DNA of 53,792 nt from Enteractinococcus coprophilus. GTDB taxonomy: Bacteria; Actinomycetota; Actinomycetes; Actinomycetales; Micrococcaceae. How positions within the stretch are numbered: position 1 is the first letter of the stretch; every line of letters begins with the position of its first letter. This document shows positions 16,439 to 24,841 of the stretch, piece after piece. A program made the position numbers and the translations under genes. A model generated the notes under the pieces. The model had not been told where the DNA came from. It made no database searches and worked only from the letters and a program-made list of their open reading frames with translations. The stretch is from positions 1 through 53,792 of the forward strand of contig NZ_VFOU01000005.1 of the NCBI RefSeq assembly GCF_006716305.1, in the 5' to 3' direction.

Positions 16439-17255
16439 CTGGAGCTGAGATAGTGGGGTGGTGTTGGTAGTCAATGACTTCGAAATCTTCCAATTCGTAG
16501 CTGAACAAATCTTTGGGTTTGCGGCGGAATCGTAGCTGCGGATACGGGTAGGGCTCGCGGTTGAGTTGTTCACGGACCTGATCGACATGGTTGGAATAGA
16601 TATGAACATCACCACCGGTCCAAACAAATTCCCCAGGGTTATAACCGAGTTGGTGTGCCATCATCATGGTCAGCAGTGAGTATTCTGCGATATTGAACGG
16701 CACTCCAAGGAACATATCTGCCGAACGCTGGTAAAGCTGGCACGAGAGCTTGCCCGGGCCGTCTGCTTCAGGCTGGACATGGAACTGGAACATCGCGTGG
16801 CACGCGGGCAGTGCCATTTCGTCGATCTGACCGGGGTTCCAGGCCGAGACGATGTGACGACGCGATCCAGGGTTATGCGCGAGCGACTCCAGCACCTGAC
16901 TGATCTGGTCGATAGATTCACCATTAGGAGCCGGCCAGGAACGCCACTGCACACCGTAGACGGGCCCTAGCTCGCCGTCTTCATCAGCCCATTCATTCCA
17001 GATCCGTACCCCACGTTCCTGGAGCCATTTGACGTTGGACTCGCCGTTGAGAAACCAGATCAGTTCTAACGCCGCAGATTTAAAATGCACGCGTTTGGTC
17101 GTGATCAGTGGGAAATACTCTGCCAGGTTGTAACGGATCTGACGTCCAAATACCGAATAGGTGCCGGTGCCGGTGCGGTCCGTGGTCAGGGTGCCATTTT
17201 CAAGCACATCGGCCAGTAGATCTTCATAGGGGGTTGCGATGGACTGAGCGGTCAT
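16428..17255 (-). CDS. thyA: Thymidylate synthase
   Basis: Makes dTMP from dUMP using methylene-tetrahydrofolate. The 275-aa protein has all the family landmarks: [13 protein letters not shown] at 25-37, the catalytic cysteine (Cys152) in [29 protein letters not shown], and the C-terminal dUMP/folate segment ending in APVAV. ATG at 17255 is preceded by AAAGGA. It overlaps folA at its 3' end and starts 16 bases after a GNAT gene, giving the compact run GNAT-thyA-folA-membrane protein-asd. Confidence 0.96.
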   Translation of the reverse strand: MTAQSIATPYEDLLADVLENGTLTTDRTGTGTYSVFGRQIRYNLAEYFPLITTKRVHFKSAALELIWFLNGESNVKWLQERGVRIWNEWADEDGELGPVYGVQWRSWPAPNGESIDQISQVLESLAHNPGSRRHIVSAWNPGQIDEMALPACHAMFQFHVQPEADGPGKLSCQLYQRSADMFLGVPFNIAEYSLLTMMMAHQLGYNPGEFVWTGGDVHIYSNHVDQVREQLNREPYPYPQLRFRRKPKDLFSYELEDFEVIDYQHHPTISAPVAV

Positions 17256-17271
17256 ATTCCTTTTCCGGGGG

Positions 17272-17637
17272 TTATCGTTTGGCAGCTGGATTCGTGACAA
17301 GGTGCAGATATTCGGGATACCGGCGCAAATAGTCCACAATATAAGAACACTGCGTTGTGAACTTTTGTTCCTGTTTTTCAAACTGATCTAATAACAAGGT
17401 TGTCAGAGCACGGGCGTAGCCTTGGCGGCCATATTCCTCCGCGACAATCGTGTGTTGCAGCACGTAGATTTCAGGATCTTCCTCGGCCATGCGGTAACCG
17501 ATAAAACCGATAAACGTTGTGTCGCCCGTATAGGGGCTTTCATGGTGCAGTTCGAATCGGTCTTTGGCAGGAGCATGTACTAAGCGCAGGTTCTGATGAA
17601 CGATTTTTTCTGGCTGCGTGCCCGGCGAAGTAGTCAT
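17272..17637 (-). CDS. GNAT-type acetyltransferase, short YjdJ-like family
   Basis: A 121-aa protein resembling the short GNAT group (YjdJ/GtaN type). The core is [24 protein letters not shown] (about 66-89), where the acetyl-CoA loop has the G-R-Q-G-Y-A signature. It ends with [18 protein letters not shown], matching the 'C-x-Y-(I/V)-x-x-(F/Y)-(I/L)-x-x-(H/Y)-P-E-Y' ending typical of this family. ATG at 17637 is preceded by a GAGGGG-like site; an in-frame GTG at 17643 is possible. First gene of the thyA cluster. Substrate unknown. Confidence 0.78.
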   Translation of the reverse strand: MTTSPGTQPEKIVHQNLRLVHAPAKDRFELHHESPYTGDTTFIGFIGYRMAEEDPEIYVLQHTIVAEEYGRQGYARALTTLLLDQFEKQEQKFTTQCSYIVDYLRRYPEYLHLVTNPAAKR

Positions 17638-17713
17638 AGCCACAGCCTACCAAGCCCCTCCTCGTTGCTCCTATGCTTCTTCCACAAGATCGGTATCGCT
17701 GAGGGATAGGTGC

Positions 17714-18724
17714 TTATTTCACGAGCGGATCATAGCGTTCGACCGAAACGATCTGACCTGAACGATGTGTTGCTCGATGGACCACCAGAACGGAGCCGGG
17801 AGCGAGTTTGAATTGTTTCTTCTTGGTCACCGACTTGGGGCTGATGAGGGCTTTGTCTTCGCGGATCCACGCCTTGAGCTCTTTGAGGATCTGCTTCACG
17901 ACCGAGGGTTGAGAGCACACCATGATGGGGTCAAGACGTTTGAATTCTTGACGAAGGCGCCGTGCCAAGGAGGTGTTGTGCTCCTCGGGGGTTTTATTGA
18001 GCCATTTCTTGGTCCGGACCGCTCCGCCGTGTTTCTTCACATATGGCGCGATGGTCTCCAGAGAGCGCGTATATCTTGAGGTGACGATACGTGTGGGTTT
18101 CCATGCGCGCAGCAAGCGAGCGACTGCTTTGGCTTGCTGATACCCAGAATCGGCCAGTGGCCGATCGATTTCATCTCGGGTCCAGGATTCAGCCGGGGTA
18201 GCTTTGGCTTGTCGCACCACAACGAATGGCACCGTTGCCAAATGGTGCGCATCGAATGCGGCCTCCAACACGTCGAGAGGTTTTTGATCCAGCTCTTTGG
18301 ACAGCAATCGACGCGCGGTCTCCACATTCACCCAGCGAACGTCGTCGATTTCTTTGTTATCGGGACGCGCCTTCTGATCAACGACGCGTGCGGCCCAGTA
18401 CCAGACTTCTTTTCGGTTGTTGCCCTGCGGAGTCTTGTACCTGATGATTCCCAAGGGAATGCCCAGGGGTAAATCTAGGCCGACCTCTTCTTTGGTTTCT
18501 CGCCAGGCGGTCTCTGGAAGAGTCTCATTGACATCCAGGCGACCTTTGGGCCAGGACCAATCGTCAAATGCTGGGCGGTGGATGAGTAAGACTTGAAGTC
18601 TGCCAGATTTAGTGCGCCATGGGATAGTGCCGGCAGCTAGGATCTTGGCGTTCACGCCTTGTTCAGCTGTGATGACGGTAGCACGTGTAGAGGTGAGCTT
18701 CCCGAGGCGTTTTGCAGCGCGCAT
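17714..18724 (-). CDS. MutT1-like Nudix hydrolase with degenerate histidine-phosphatase domain
   Basis: A 336-aa two-domain protein of the mycobacterial MutT1 type. The N-terminal Nudix domain (about 25-160) has a complete Nudix box at residues 61-83, with the expected R-E-x-x-E-E-x-G-L. MutT1 hydrolyses 8-oxo-(d)GTP and diadenosine polyphosphates. The C-terminal half (about 165-330) has the histidine-phosphatase fold, but the catalytic RHG motif reads RQA (171-173) and the second conserved histidine is also replaced (CSQ at 270-272). That domain is therefore probably not a phosphatase. The gene follows mshD by 11 bases and is likely cotranscribed with it. Confidence 0.88.
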   Translation of the reverse strand: MRAAKRLGKLTSTRATVITAEQGVNAKILAAGTIPWRTKSGRLQVLLIHRPAFDDWSWPKGRLDVNETLPETAWRETKEEVGLDLPLGIPLGIIRYKTPQGNNRKEVWYWAARVVDQKARPDNKEIDDVRWVNVETARRLLSKELDQKPLDVLEAAFDAHHLATVPFVVVRQAKATPAESWTRDEIDRPLADSGYQQAKAVARLLRAWKPTRIVTSRYTRSLETIAPYVKKHGGAVRTKKWLNKTPEEHNTSLARRLRQEFKRLDPIMVCSQPSVVKQILKELKAWIREDKALISPKSVTKKKQFKLAPGSVLVVHRATHRSGQIVSVERYDPLVK

Positions 18725-18735
18725 GAAGTGTGAGC

Positions 18736-19644
18736 CTAGCTGCGTGAAGAGAACATGACATCGGTGTTTTCCACGCCGAAGCCTAACGACGTGTAGAGGT
18801 TCACCGCTGGGCGATTTTCATCATCAACATACAATACGATCTTCTCTAATCCCGAACTCGCTAAGTGGTTCATGCCATGCAGCGTCAGAGCTTTCCCCAA
18901 ACCGGTGCCCTGAGTTTCAGGATGCACCCCGACTACATACACTTCACCGGCAGCCGAGCCCACCGGGGTTTTCGTCCAGTGGAACCCGACCGGAATACCC
19001 TGAGCATCTTCGGCAATGAAAAAGCCCTGCGGATCAAACCAGGTTTCAGTTTTGCGCGCTTCCAGATCAGCCTGGGTGAGTTGCCCTTGTTCGGGGTGGT
19101 CGGCAAAGGCGGTTGCATTGAGCTGCAGCCAGGCAGCGTCATCCTCGCCGGGCACAAATGTCCGAATGGAATAACCCTGCGGAATGATCGCGTCCCCGAA
19201 AGACTCGCGATCGATCTCTAATGCCATCCGGTACAAAACGCGCACCGGCTCTAGGCCAGCCTTCGTTGCCAGTAGGCGTGCTGCGGGGTGGTCTCCATGG
19301 CTCCACGCCGTCACTGTTTGCTGCTCGGCGGCATGCTGGGCAAGTATTTCCTTGATCGCCTTGACTAATTGGTGGCCTAAACCGTTGCCACGATCTTCAG
19401 GAGCAACCAGCAACTCCACTACAACAGGGTGGTCGGGGTGCTCAGGAATGACGATGGCTGCAGCCCCCGTGAATTTCGGTTCTCCGGTGGAGACCAACCA
19501 GGCTCGTCCGGCACGCAGCTCGACCCAGGTTTGGTCGCCAAAAGGTTCATTATGGTCTGCGGCGACCCCGAGATCAGCAAGTTTGCGAAGTTGAGAAAGG
19601 TGATTCGACGTTTCTGCAGGAGCATGCACGCGCAATTGAGTCAT
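18736..19644 (-). CDS. mshD: Mycothiol synthase
   Basis: Acetylates Cys-GlcN-Ins to mycothiol, the main low-molecular-weight thiol of actinobacteria. The 302 aa contain two GNAT domains in tandem: the N-terminal one with VVELLVAPEDRGNGLGHQLV and TAWSHGDHPAARLLATKAG, the C-terminal, active one with GEVYVVGVHPETQGTGLG and LYVDDENRPAVNLYTSLGF, the last a well-known MshD ending. ATG at 19644 fits the family; the frame also runs upstream without conservation. First gene of mshD-mutT1, divergent from the membrane protein at 19731. Its presence is good evidence for an actinobacterial host. Confidence 0.92.
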   Translation of the reverse strand: MTQLRVHAPAETSNHLSQLRKLADLGVAADHNEPFGDQTWVELRAGRAWLVSTGEPKFTGAAAIVIPEHPDHPVVVELLVAPEDRGNGLGHQLVKAIKEILAQHAAEQQTVTAWSHGDHPAARLLATKAGLEPVRVLYRMALEIDRESFGDAIIPQGYSIRTFVPGEDDAAWLQLNATAFADHPEQGQLTQADLEARKTETWFDPQGFFIAEDAQGIPVGFHWTKTPVGSAAGEVYVVGVHPETQGTGLGKALTLHGMNHLASSGLEKIVLYVDDENRPAVNLYTSLGFGVENTDVMFSSRS

Positions 19645-19730
19645 GCCACCACAATAACGGGTACCGCGAATTTTCGGGCGCGGTTGTCTTGAGTCCCAGC
19701 TCAAAGCTGGTGCCATGACATGATAGAGGA

Positions 19731-20558
19731 GTGCGAAGGACTATTTCAGCTTTAACCACAGTCGCCGCTGCTGCGGTGTTGGCCGTGGTGACGGTATTTG
19801 TGCCCAATCTGCCGCAATGGGTCAGCCCCGTGGCCTTATCTGTGCTGGTCATCGGCTTTGCTGTGGCTTGGCCGGTCATGGTTCGACCCACACCGCGATG
19901 GGGAATCAGTGCCGTCTTAGCCTTCACCGGTTTGTCCTCGGTCTGGACGGTCACTTTGCTCCCAGCACACGTGGAGTTTTCGCCAATGGCCACAGAATTG
20001 TGGTTGGCACCTGTTGGGGGAGCGGCCGCGCTGGGCGTGCTGTTGATTTTTGGTGTGCAAACCTTTTCGTTGCCCGGTGGGCCCCAACGGTTTTTGTCCA
20101 CCGCGATGTTTTCGTTGGGAGCCGTGATTGCAGCCACCGCGGCTGGCTGGGCCATGTTGCTGCGGCAGAAATATGAAGTCGCCCAGGGTGCGATCATGAT
20201 TGAGCGCTTCACGGGATTGACCTGGCTGATGCTCACCATCCTGGTCTCGCTAGCGGTGGCCGCACTGGCCACCTTGTTGCCGACCCGGCGGCGTAACCGC
20301 ATGATCGCCGTCATCGTTGGTGCCACAGTGGTGGCTGTTATTATGCAGATCATTCGAGCCGGTGTCTTATCTGTGCCGGCGGTCATTGGCGGGGCCCTCG
20401 GTGCGCTGATCATCGCATTAGCCGACAGTTTTTCGGAAACGAAAGAAGCCCCAGCAGCATCTCTGAAGCACCCCTTGACAGCGATTGGCCTTGGCACCGG
20501 GGTAACGATTGTCGCTGGGATGGTTGGCTACTTCGTCCTCCACGTTTTACCTTGGTAA
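19731..20558 (+). CDS. Polytopic membrane protein of unknown function
   Basis: A 275-aa protein made almost wholly of hydrophobic segments, about seven to eight predicted helices, starting with MRRTISALTTVAAAAVLAVV and ending FVLHVLPW. No solute-carrier or enzyme motif is visible. GTG at 19731 follows a GATAGAGGAG ribosome-binding site. It is divergent from mshD and followed within 53 bases by a 37-residue membrane peptide. Function unknown. Confidence 0.75.
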   Translation: MRRTISALTTVAAAAVLAVVTVFVPNLPQWVSPVALSVLVIGFAVAWPVMVRPTPRWGISAVLAFTGLSSVWTVTLLPAHVEFSPMATELWLAPVGGAAALGVLLIFGVQTFSLPGGPQRFLSTAMFSLGAVIAATAAGWAMLLRQKYEVAQGAIMIERFTGLTWLMLTILVSLAVAALATLLPTRRRNRMIAVIVGATVVAVIMQIIRAGVLSVPAVIGGALGALIIALADSFSETKEAPAASLKHPLTAIGLGTGVTIVAGMVGYFVLHVLPW

Positions 20559-20611
20559 TAATTGACGACACCAAGTCGTATCGAATTCAGAATGTGAGTA
20601 AACTAAGGGCC

Positions 20612-20725
20612 ATGTCTGTTGTAGCTTTAGAAATCTTCTTTACCGTCCTCGTGGGCCTGGCCGGCGTGGGTATGGCACTGTTCGCATTGCTGGTTATCCG
20701 CGGCCTCTACCGGGGTCAGCGCTAA
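20612..20725 (+). CDS. 37-residue single-TM membrane peptide
   Basis: ATG TCT GTT ... CGC TAA encodes 37 residues: an uncharged helix (about 5-29, with FFTVLVGLAGVGMALFALLV) followed by a basic tail (RGLYRGQR). AAGGG lies just before the ATG. It ends 8 bases before the nitrobindin-like gene. The hydrophobic core and positive-inside tail look like a genuine small membrane protein, not chance. Confidence 0.6.
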   Translation: MSVVALEIFFTVLVGLAGVGMALFALLVIRGLYRGQR

Positions 20726-20733
20726 ACTCTCAC

Positions 20734-21396
20734 GTGGCTATCGAACTACCCTACGATCTGCTCCCAGAGCTAGCCCCGCTAGCGTGGCTGATTGGCTCCT
20801 GGGAAGGACAAGGACGCCTTGGTGCCGGCGAAGAAGATTCCGAGATCTTTTACCAGCGCATCGATTTCGCCGAAACTGGGTTGCCGTTTTTGCAGTATCG
20901 CGCCGAAACCTGGTTGTCGGAAGAAGATGGCACGCTGATTCGACCGCTGACTTTTGAGTCCGGGTACTGGTCGATCGACCGGCAACGTCACGCCGCCGAC
21001 GTCGGACCCGGCATGAAACCTGCCGATCCGGTGCCCGCCTACCGTTCTGCCGAAGACGTTGAACGGTTGCGCAAAAATGAAACCGATTTTCCGATCACCG
21101 CAACGCTCACGCATCCCGGTTCGATGGCTGAGTTGTATTACGGGATCGTTCGCGGCCCCCAAATCCAGCTCCAGGCCGATGCCGTGCTCCACGGCACGCT
21201 CAGCGGCAACTATCATTCCGCCAGCCGGATCTACGGGCTGGTCAATGGCCAAATGTTCTGGCGTTGGGATGTCGTCGAAGCCGAGGGTGAAGAGCCGAAA
21301 CCGCACGCCTCTGGCATCCTCGATAAAATGCCCTCCGAGAACGATGGTCGTCTGCCGCCCGGGAAACCACACCTGCCCGGCAAACACGACGCGTAG
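20734..21396 (+). CDS. Nitrobindin-like FABP-fold protein (DUF1794)
   Basis: A 220-aa protein of the nitrobindin/DUF1794 family, small beta-barrels that bind heme and have been linked to nitric oxide and peroxynitrite handling (M. tuberculosis Rv2717c). The family signature GxWxGxG appears as LIGSWEGQGRLGAG at about 20-33. Further matches are FESGYWSIDRQ and the late GLVNGQMFWRWDVV, followed by HASGILDKMP with a histidine near the expected heme-ligand position. GTG start. It precedes the YgfZ-like gene by 9 bases, an arrangement I recall as common in actinobacteria. Confidence 0.85.
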   Translation: MAIELPYDLLPELAPLAWLIGSWEGQGRLGAGEEDSEIFYQRIDFAETGLPFLQYRAETWLSEEDGTLIRPLTFESGYWSIDRQRHAADVGPGMKPADPVPAYRSAEDVERLRKNETDFPITATLTHPGSMAELYYGIVRGPQIQLQADAVLHGTLSGNYHSASRIYGLVNGQMFWRWDVVEAEGEEPKPHASGILDKMPSENDGRLPPGKPHLPGKHDA

Positions 21397-21405
21397 AGTG
21401 ATCAC

Positions 21406-22602
21406 ATGCTTGACGTAACTCATATCGAATACACTCCCGCAACTTCACCCTTACTGACCGGTGAACATGCTATTCACGGTGCGGTCGCAGCGGATTCGAT
21501 CGACCACTACGTTGCCGGACACTATGGCCAACCCCACCAGGAACAGCGTGCGCTGGCTAACGGTCAAGCCGTCGTTGATCTTTCCCACTATGGCGTTGTG
21601 ACCGTGACCGGGGCCGATCGCCTGAATCTCTTACATACCCTGACCACCCAGAATTTCCAAGGAATGGTCAGCCCGATCAATGCCGAAGCACTATTTTTGG
21701 ATCTGCGCGGTCGTGTTGAGATCGCAGCGAAAGTCCACGACGACGGCGAAACCGCGTACTTACTCACCGAGCCCACGATGAACGCCACCCTGGCGGACTG
21801 GTTGACGCGCATGCAATTCGCATCGCGTGTTGAAGTCACCGATCGCACCGGCGAGCTTGCACTGTTGGGCACCACCGACGAGATTCCAGGCTTCGAGGGT
21901 CCCGTATGGATTGATCCGTGGCCGGGTATCGCTCCGGGTGGTTATGCCTATACCCAGGACCCGGCAGACCATCCTGCTGTACACGAAAACTACGCCTGGC
22001 GGCTCTACATCATCCCGACCGAGGAACTCGTAGAAACGGTCACCAACCTGCCCGAGGGGTTCCGCCTCGCCGGCACCATGGCCTCTGAAGCCCTGCGCAT
22101 TGCTGCAGGTCGCCCTCGCCAATTACTCGACACTGATGACCGGTCCATTCCGCACGAACTCGATTGGCTGCGCACCGCAGTCCACATCGATAAAGGCTGC
22201 TATAAGGGCCAAGAAACCGTGGCACGCGTGCATAACCTCGGGCACCCACCCCGTCGTCTCGTGGGTCTACTGATCGACGGATCGGTGCATGGGCTGCCCG
22301 AAGCCGGTGCGGATATTATTCTGCGCCCCGAAACCGAAGACACCGAAGCCATGTCTTCTGCACGAGCAATCGGCACACTGAGGTCCGTGGCCATGCACCA
22401 TGAGATGGGCGCTATCGGAACGGCGATGATCCGGCGCAACACGGACCCGGAAGCACAATTGATCATCCGCGAAAATCCTCCAGAGGATGCCGATGACACC
22501 GCACCAAACTTCACCGCCGCTTCACAGGTCACCTTGACTTCACCGTCAGCAGGAAAAGTTGTGGGCAGAGTGCAGGGGCTCAAAGACCTGCGGCGTCGCT
22601 AG
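21406..22602 (+). CDS. YgfZ/GcvT-family folate-binding protein
   Basis: A 398-aa YgfZ-like protein. E. coli YgfZ is a tetrahydrofolate-binding protein that supports iron-sulfur cluster enzymes. The family signature K-G-C-Y-x-G-Q-E is present as KGCYKGQETVARVHNLG, including the functionally important cysteine. The N-terminal GcvT-like part shows VVDLSHYGVVTVTGADRLNLL, and the C-terminal part has GKVVGRVQ. Its last bases overlap the 3' end of the convergent GNAT-like gene by 4 bases. Confidence 0.9.
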   Translation: MLDVTHIEYTPATSPLLTGEHAIHGAVAADSIDHYVAGHYGQPHQEQRALANGQAVVDLSHYGVVTVTGADRLNLLHTLTTQNFQGMVSPINAEALFLDLRGRVEIAAKVHDDGETAYLLTEPTMNATLADWLTRMQFASRVEVTDRTGELALLGTTDEIPGFEGPVWIDPWPGIAPGGYAYTQDPADHPAVHENYAWRLYIIPTEELVETVTNLPEGFRLAGTMASEALRIAAGRPRQLLDTDDRSIPHELDWLRTAVHIDKGCYKGQETVARVHNLGHPPRRLVGLLIDGSVHGLPEAGADIILRPETEDTEAMSSARAIGTLRSVAMHHEMGAIGTAMIRRNTDPEAQLIIRENPPEDADDTAPNFTAASQVTLTSPSAGKVVGRVQGLKDLRRR

Positions 22603-23357
22603 TCGAAGGTCACACTCGTACGGTATCCAGACAGGATAAAGCCGACGTCGTTGGCCATTCGTTCTCCAATATCGTCGCCCACCGACGTCACCCACTGGGG
22701 AATAAGTCCATCAAACATGCATTCCTCGGCAGCTCTGGCCAACATAAACGTTCCATAGCCTTTGGCACGCTGAACCAACGCTACGAGCACCGACAATTGG
22801 CCGACCGTGTCAGAAAAAACATCGTAGCCGGCGCCGGCGATCGGTTCGGGATGCTCACCAAATGCTGAGATCGTAAAATAATGATCGAGTGCGTCCAGCG
22901 GCATCGCCGTAATATCATCGGGCGGACATGCGGCCTCCAGCCGACGAACATCCCGACTCTGTGAAGTCACGTTTAATTGAGCATCCTCATAGTACGGGAT
23001 GTCTTCGGCATAGTAGAGCACCTCTTCGCCCAAGGAGCGCGCGCCCGCATCGTAGCCCAACTGCAGCATTGTGGATTCCAACGCGAGGATGTCATCATCG
23101 ATATTACGGGCAGCATCAAGAAACCATGCTGGCGCATAGAGTAGCGAGATATTAAAGAGCTGAATAAACGTGGCCGTATTCGGATCCCAGTCGGTTAACT
23201 CATGCTCCGCTGCTATCTCAAACCGCTGGATCCCGGCGTCATCGTTCGCGTCGTGCAGGGCGCTTGCTTCAATATCTAAAGAACGCGCCCACGCCGATAA
23301 CACCAGCTTTTGATTAGCATTTGATAACCCCGGCGAATGGAGATAATGATTCGACAA
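22599..23357 (-). CDS. GNAT-like acetyltransferase with long N-terminal region
   Basis: A 252-aa protein. Its C-terminal third resembles GNAT enzymes: QLSVLVALVQRAKGYGTFML (about 181-200) provides the strand and acetyl-CoA loop (R-A-K-G-Y-G-T), then AAEECMFDGLIPQWVTSVG and MANDVGFILSGYRTSV. The first 160 residues (NHYLHSPGLSNANQKLV onward) are acidic and I cannot assign them. Start: TTG at 23357 with CTGGAGG five bases upstream; an ATG at 23381 is upstream of that site. It is convergent with the YgfZ-like gene. Substrate unknown. Confidence 0.6.
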   Translation of the reverse strand: MSNHYLHSPGLSNANQKLVLSAWARSLDIEASALHDANDDAGIQRFEIAAEHELTDWDPNTATFIQLFNISLLYAPAWFLDAARNIDDDILALESTMLQLGYDAGARSLGEEVLYYAEDIPYYEDAQLNVTSQSRDVRRLEAACPPDDITAMPLDALDHYFTISAFGEHPEPIAGAGYDVFSDTVGQLSVLVALVQRAKGYGTFMLARAAEECMFDGLIPQWVTSVGDDIGERMANDVGFILSGYRTSVTFD

Positions 23358-23526
23358 GGGTGCCTCCAGTACACATGGCAACGTAGCTCTCTCACCGTCT
23401 AGGCGAGCATCATCACCTCAGCATAACCGGATATTAGCGTGCGTCACAGCGTTGCCAGTCGCCTCGACATTCCACCCAGCGCGTACGACTGAGGACCAAA
23501 AATCGTTGTAACGTCACTGCACAGTG

Positions 23527-23556
23527 TTGATCATCACATCCAACATGCTTTAGTGT
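23527..23556 (+). promoter_or_regulatory. Candidate promoter of the YkvI-like transporter
   Basis: TTGATC (23527-23532) and TAGTGT (23551-23556) with an 18-bp spacer form a plausible -35/-10 pair. The start of transcription would fall at about 23563, directly at the edge of the dyad at 23565-23599. Confidence 0.45.
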
Positions 23557-23564
23557 ACTTGCGA

Positions 23565-23599
23565 GTGATATATCTCATAAAGCGTCTGAGGTATATCAG
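23565..23599. promoter_or_regulatory. Operator-like dyad upstream of the YkvI-like transporter
   Basis: GTGATATATCTCA (23565-23577) and TGAGGTATATCAG (23587-23599) form an inverted repeat matching at 11 of 13 positions around a 9-bp spacer. It ends 28 bases before the start codon and begins just after the predicted transcription start, a typical repressor position. Neither adjacent gene encodes a DNA-binding protein. Confidence 0.6.
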
Positions 23600-23627
23600 A
23601 TAACCACGATAGGGAGCACACCTTCTG

Positions 23628-24800
23628 ATGAACACCACGACCCGACGAAAGAAAACACATCTGTTTTCTACAGAACGATCCAGCACAATGCGCGTGCTGA
23701 CTTATGCCGGTGCCATTATGGCATTTTTGATTGGTTCAGGATTTGCAACCGGTCAAGAAATTATGCAGTACTTTGCCTCGTATGGCTTTTGGGGTGTTTT
23801 TGGCACTGGAGTACTGGTGCTGGCACTGATCAGCTTTGTTTCAATCCAGTTCCTCACGGTCGGGCAACGGGAGCAATTTGAAAAGCCCTCACAAATCTTT
23901 GAGTACTACGCCGGCAAGTATGTCGGAAAGTTCTTCGACTATTTCTCGATCCTGTTCGTTTTCCTATCCTTTACCGTCATGGTCGCCGGTGCTGGCGCCG
24001 TCTTCGATGAGCACTACAACATACCGGCTTGGGTTGGGGGAATTGGCCTGACCGTTCTCGTGGCGCTGACCGTATGGTTCGGTCTAAATTCTCTGGTCGA
24101 TGTCATCGGTAAAATCGGTCCGCTGATCGTTGTCATCGCTGTCGGCCTTGGCATTGTAGGCATCATGAACGCTGACACCGGGATCTTGGCCGGCCATGAC
24201 ATGGTGGCAGATCTTGAAATTCAACAGGCTTCGAACCACTGGATTACCGCAGCCCTGAGCTACGTAGGGTTCTGTATGCTGTGGCTGGCTGCATTCCTGA
24301 CGGCACTGGGAAAAACTGTTCCGACTCAACGCGAAGCTCGTGCTGGTGGACTCACCGGCGGTGTCGTCTTTTCCCTGGCATGCATGATCGTTGGACTGGG
24401 TTTGCTTGCGAATATTGAACACGTTGCAGGCATGCAAATTCCGATGCTGGTACTCGCCAACGACATCGCACCCTTTGTCGCATCCCTGATCTCCCTGATG
24501 ATTCTCGCGGGAATTTATACCACTGCGATTCCACTTCTGTGGACCGTTTCATCACGTTTCTTCCCAGACGGCACCAAGAAATATAAATACCTCACGATCG
24601 GTCTTGCAGTTCTGGGAACCGTCATTGGTCTCTGGTTACCTTTTGACCAGATGGTCAACATTGTGTACGTGCTCAACGGCTATGTCGGTGCGATCCTGCT
24701 GGCGATCATGGTGATCGTGACGATCTGGAAGTTGCTCAATCGTCGCCGCGCTACGAGCACAGAGCAGAGTCCAGCGGAACAGGACGCGCTGCGACGCTAG
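23628..24800 (+). CDS. YkvI-family membrane transporter
   Basis: A 390-aa integral membrane protein with about ten predicted helices, resembling the B. subtilis YkvI family within the APC/LeuT-fold superfamily. The first helix has the unwound motif typical of this fold, IGSGFATGQEIMQYFASYG (about 36-54). Helix 6 contains SYVGFCMLWLAAFLTALGK. The C-terminal tail is short and charged. The substrate is unknown; relatives in this superfamily carry amino acids or other small solutes. It has its own promoter-operator region and a strong terminator, so it is probably a single-gene unit. Confidence 0.82.
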   Translation: MNTTTRRKKTHLFSTERSSTMRVLTYAGAIMAFLIGSGFATGQEIMQYFASYGFWGVFGTGVLVLALISFVSIQFLTVGQREQFEKPSQIFEYYAGKYVGKFFDYFSILFVFLSFTVMVAGAGAVFDEHYNIPAWVGGIGLTVLVALTVWFGLNSLVDVIGKIGPLIVVIAVGLGIVGIMNADTGILAGHDMVADLEIQQASNHWITAALSYVGFCMLWLAAFLTALGKTVPTQREARAGGLTGGVVFSLACMIVGLGLLANIEHVAGMQIPMLVLANDIAPFVASLISLMILAGIYTTAIPLLWTVSSRFFPDGTKKYKYLTIGLAVLGTVIGLWLPFDQMVNIVYVLNGYVGAILLAIMVIVTIWKLLNRRRATSTEQSPAEQDALRR

Positions 24801-24812
24801 GTCATAGCATGT

Positions 24813-24841
24813 TGCGGGACGCAGATCTTAGGCGTCCCGCA
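24813..24841. terminator. Bidirectional terminator between the YkvI-like gene and ehuA
   Basis: TGCGGGACGC (24813-24822) and GCGTCCCGCA (24832-24841), a perfect 10-bp stem with a 9-base loop. It overlaps the last codons of ehuA and lies 12 bases beyond the YkvI-like stop, so it can serve both converging transcripts. Confidence 0.7.

Noticed and set aside
19574-20497. 307-codon minus-strand frame opposite the 19731 membrane protein
   Set aside because: Thr/Ala/Asn-rich repetitive composition typical of antisense translation of hydrophobic helices; it also crosses the mshD start.
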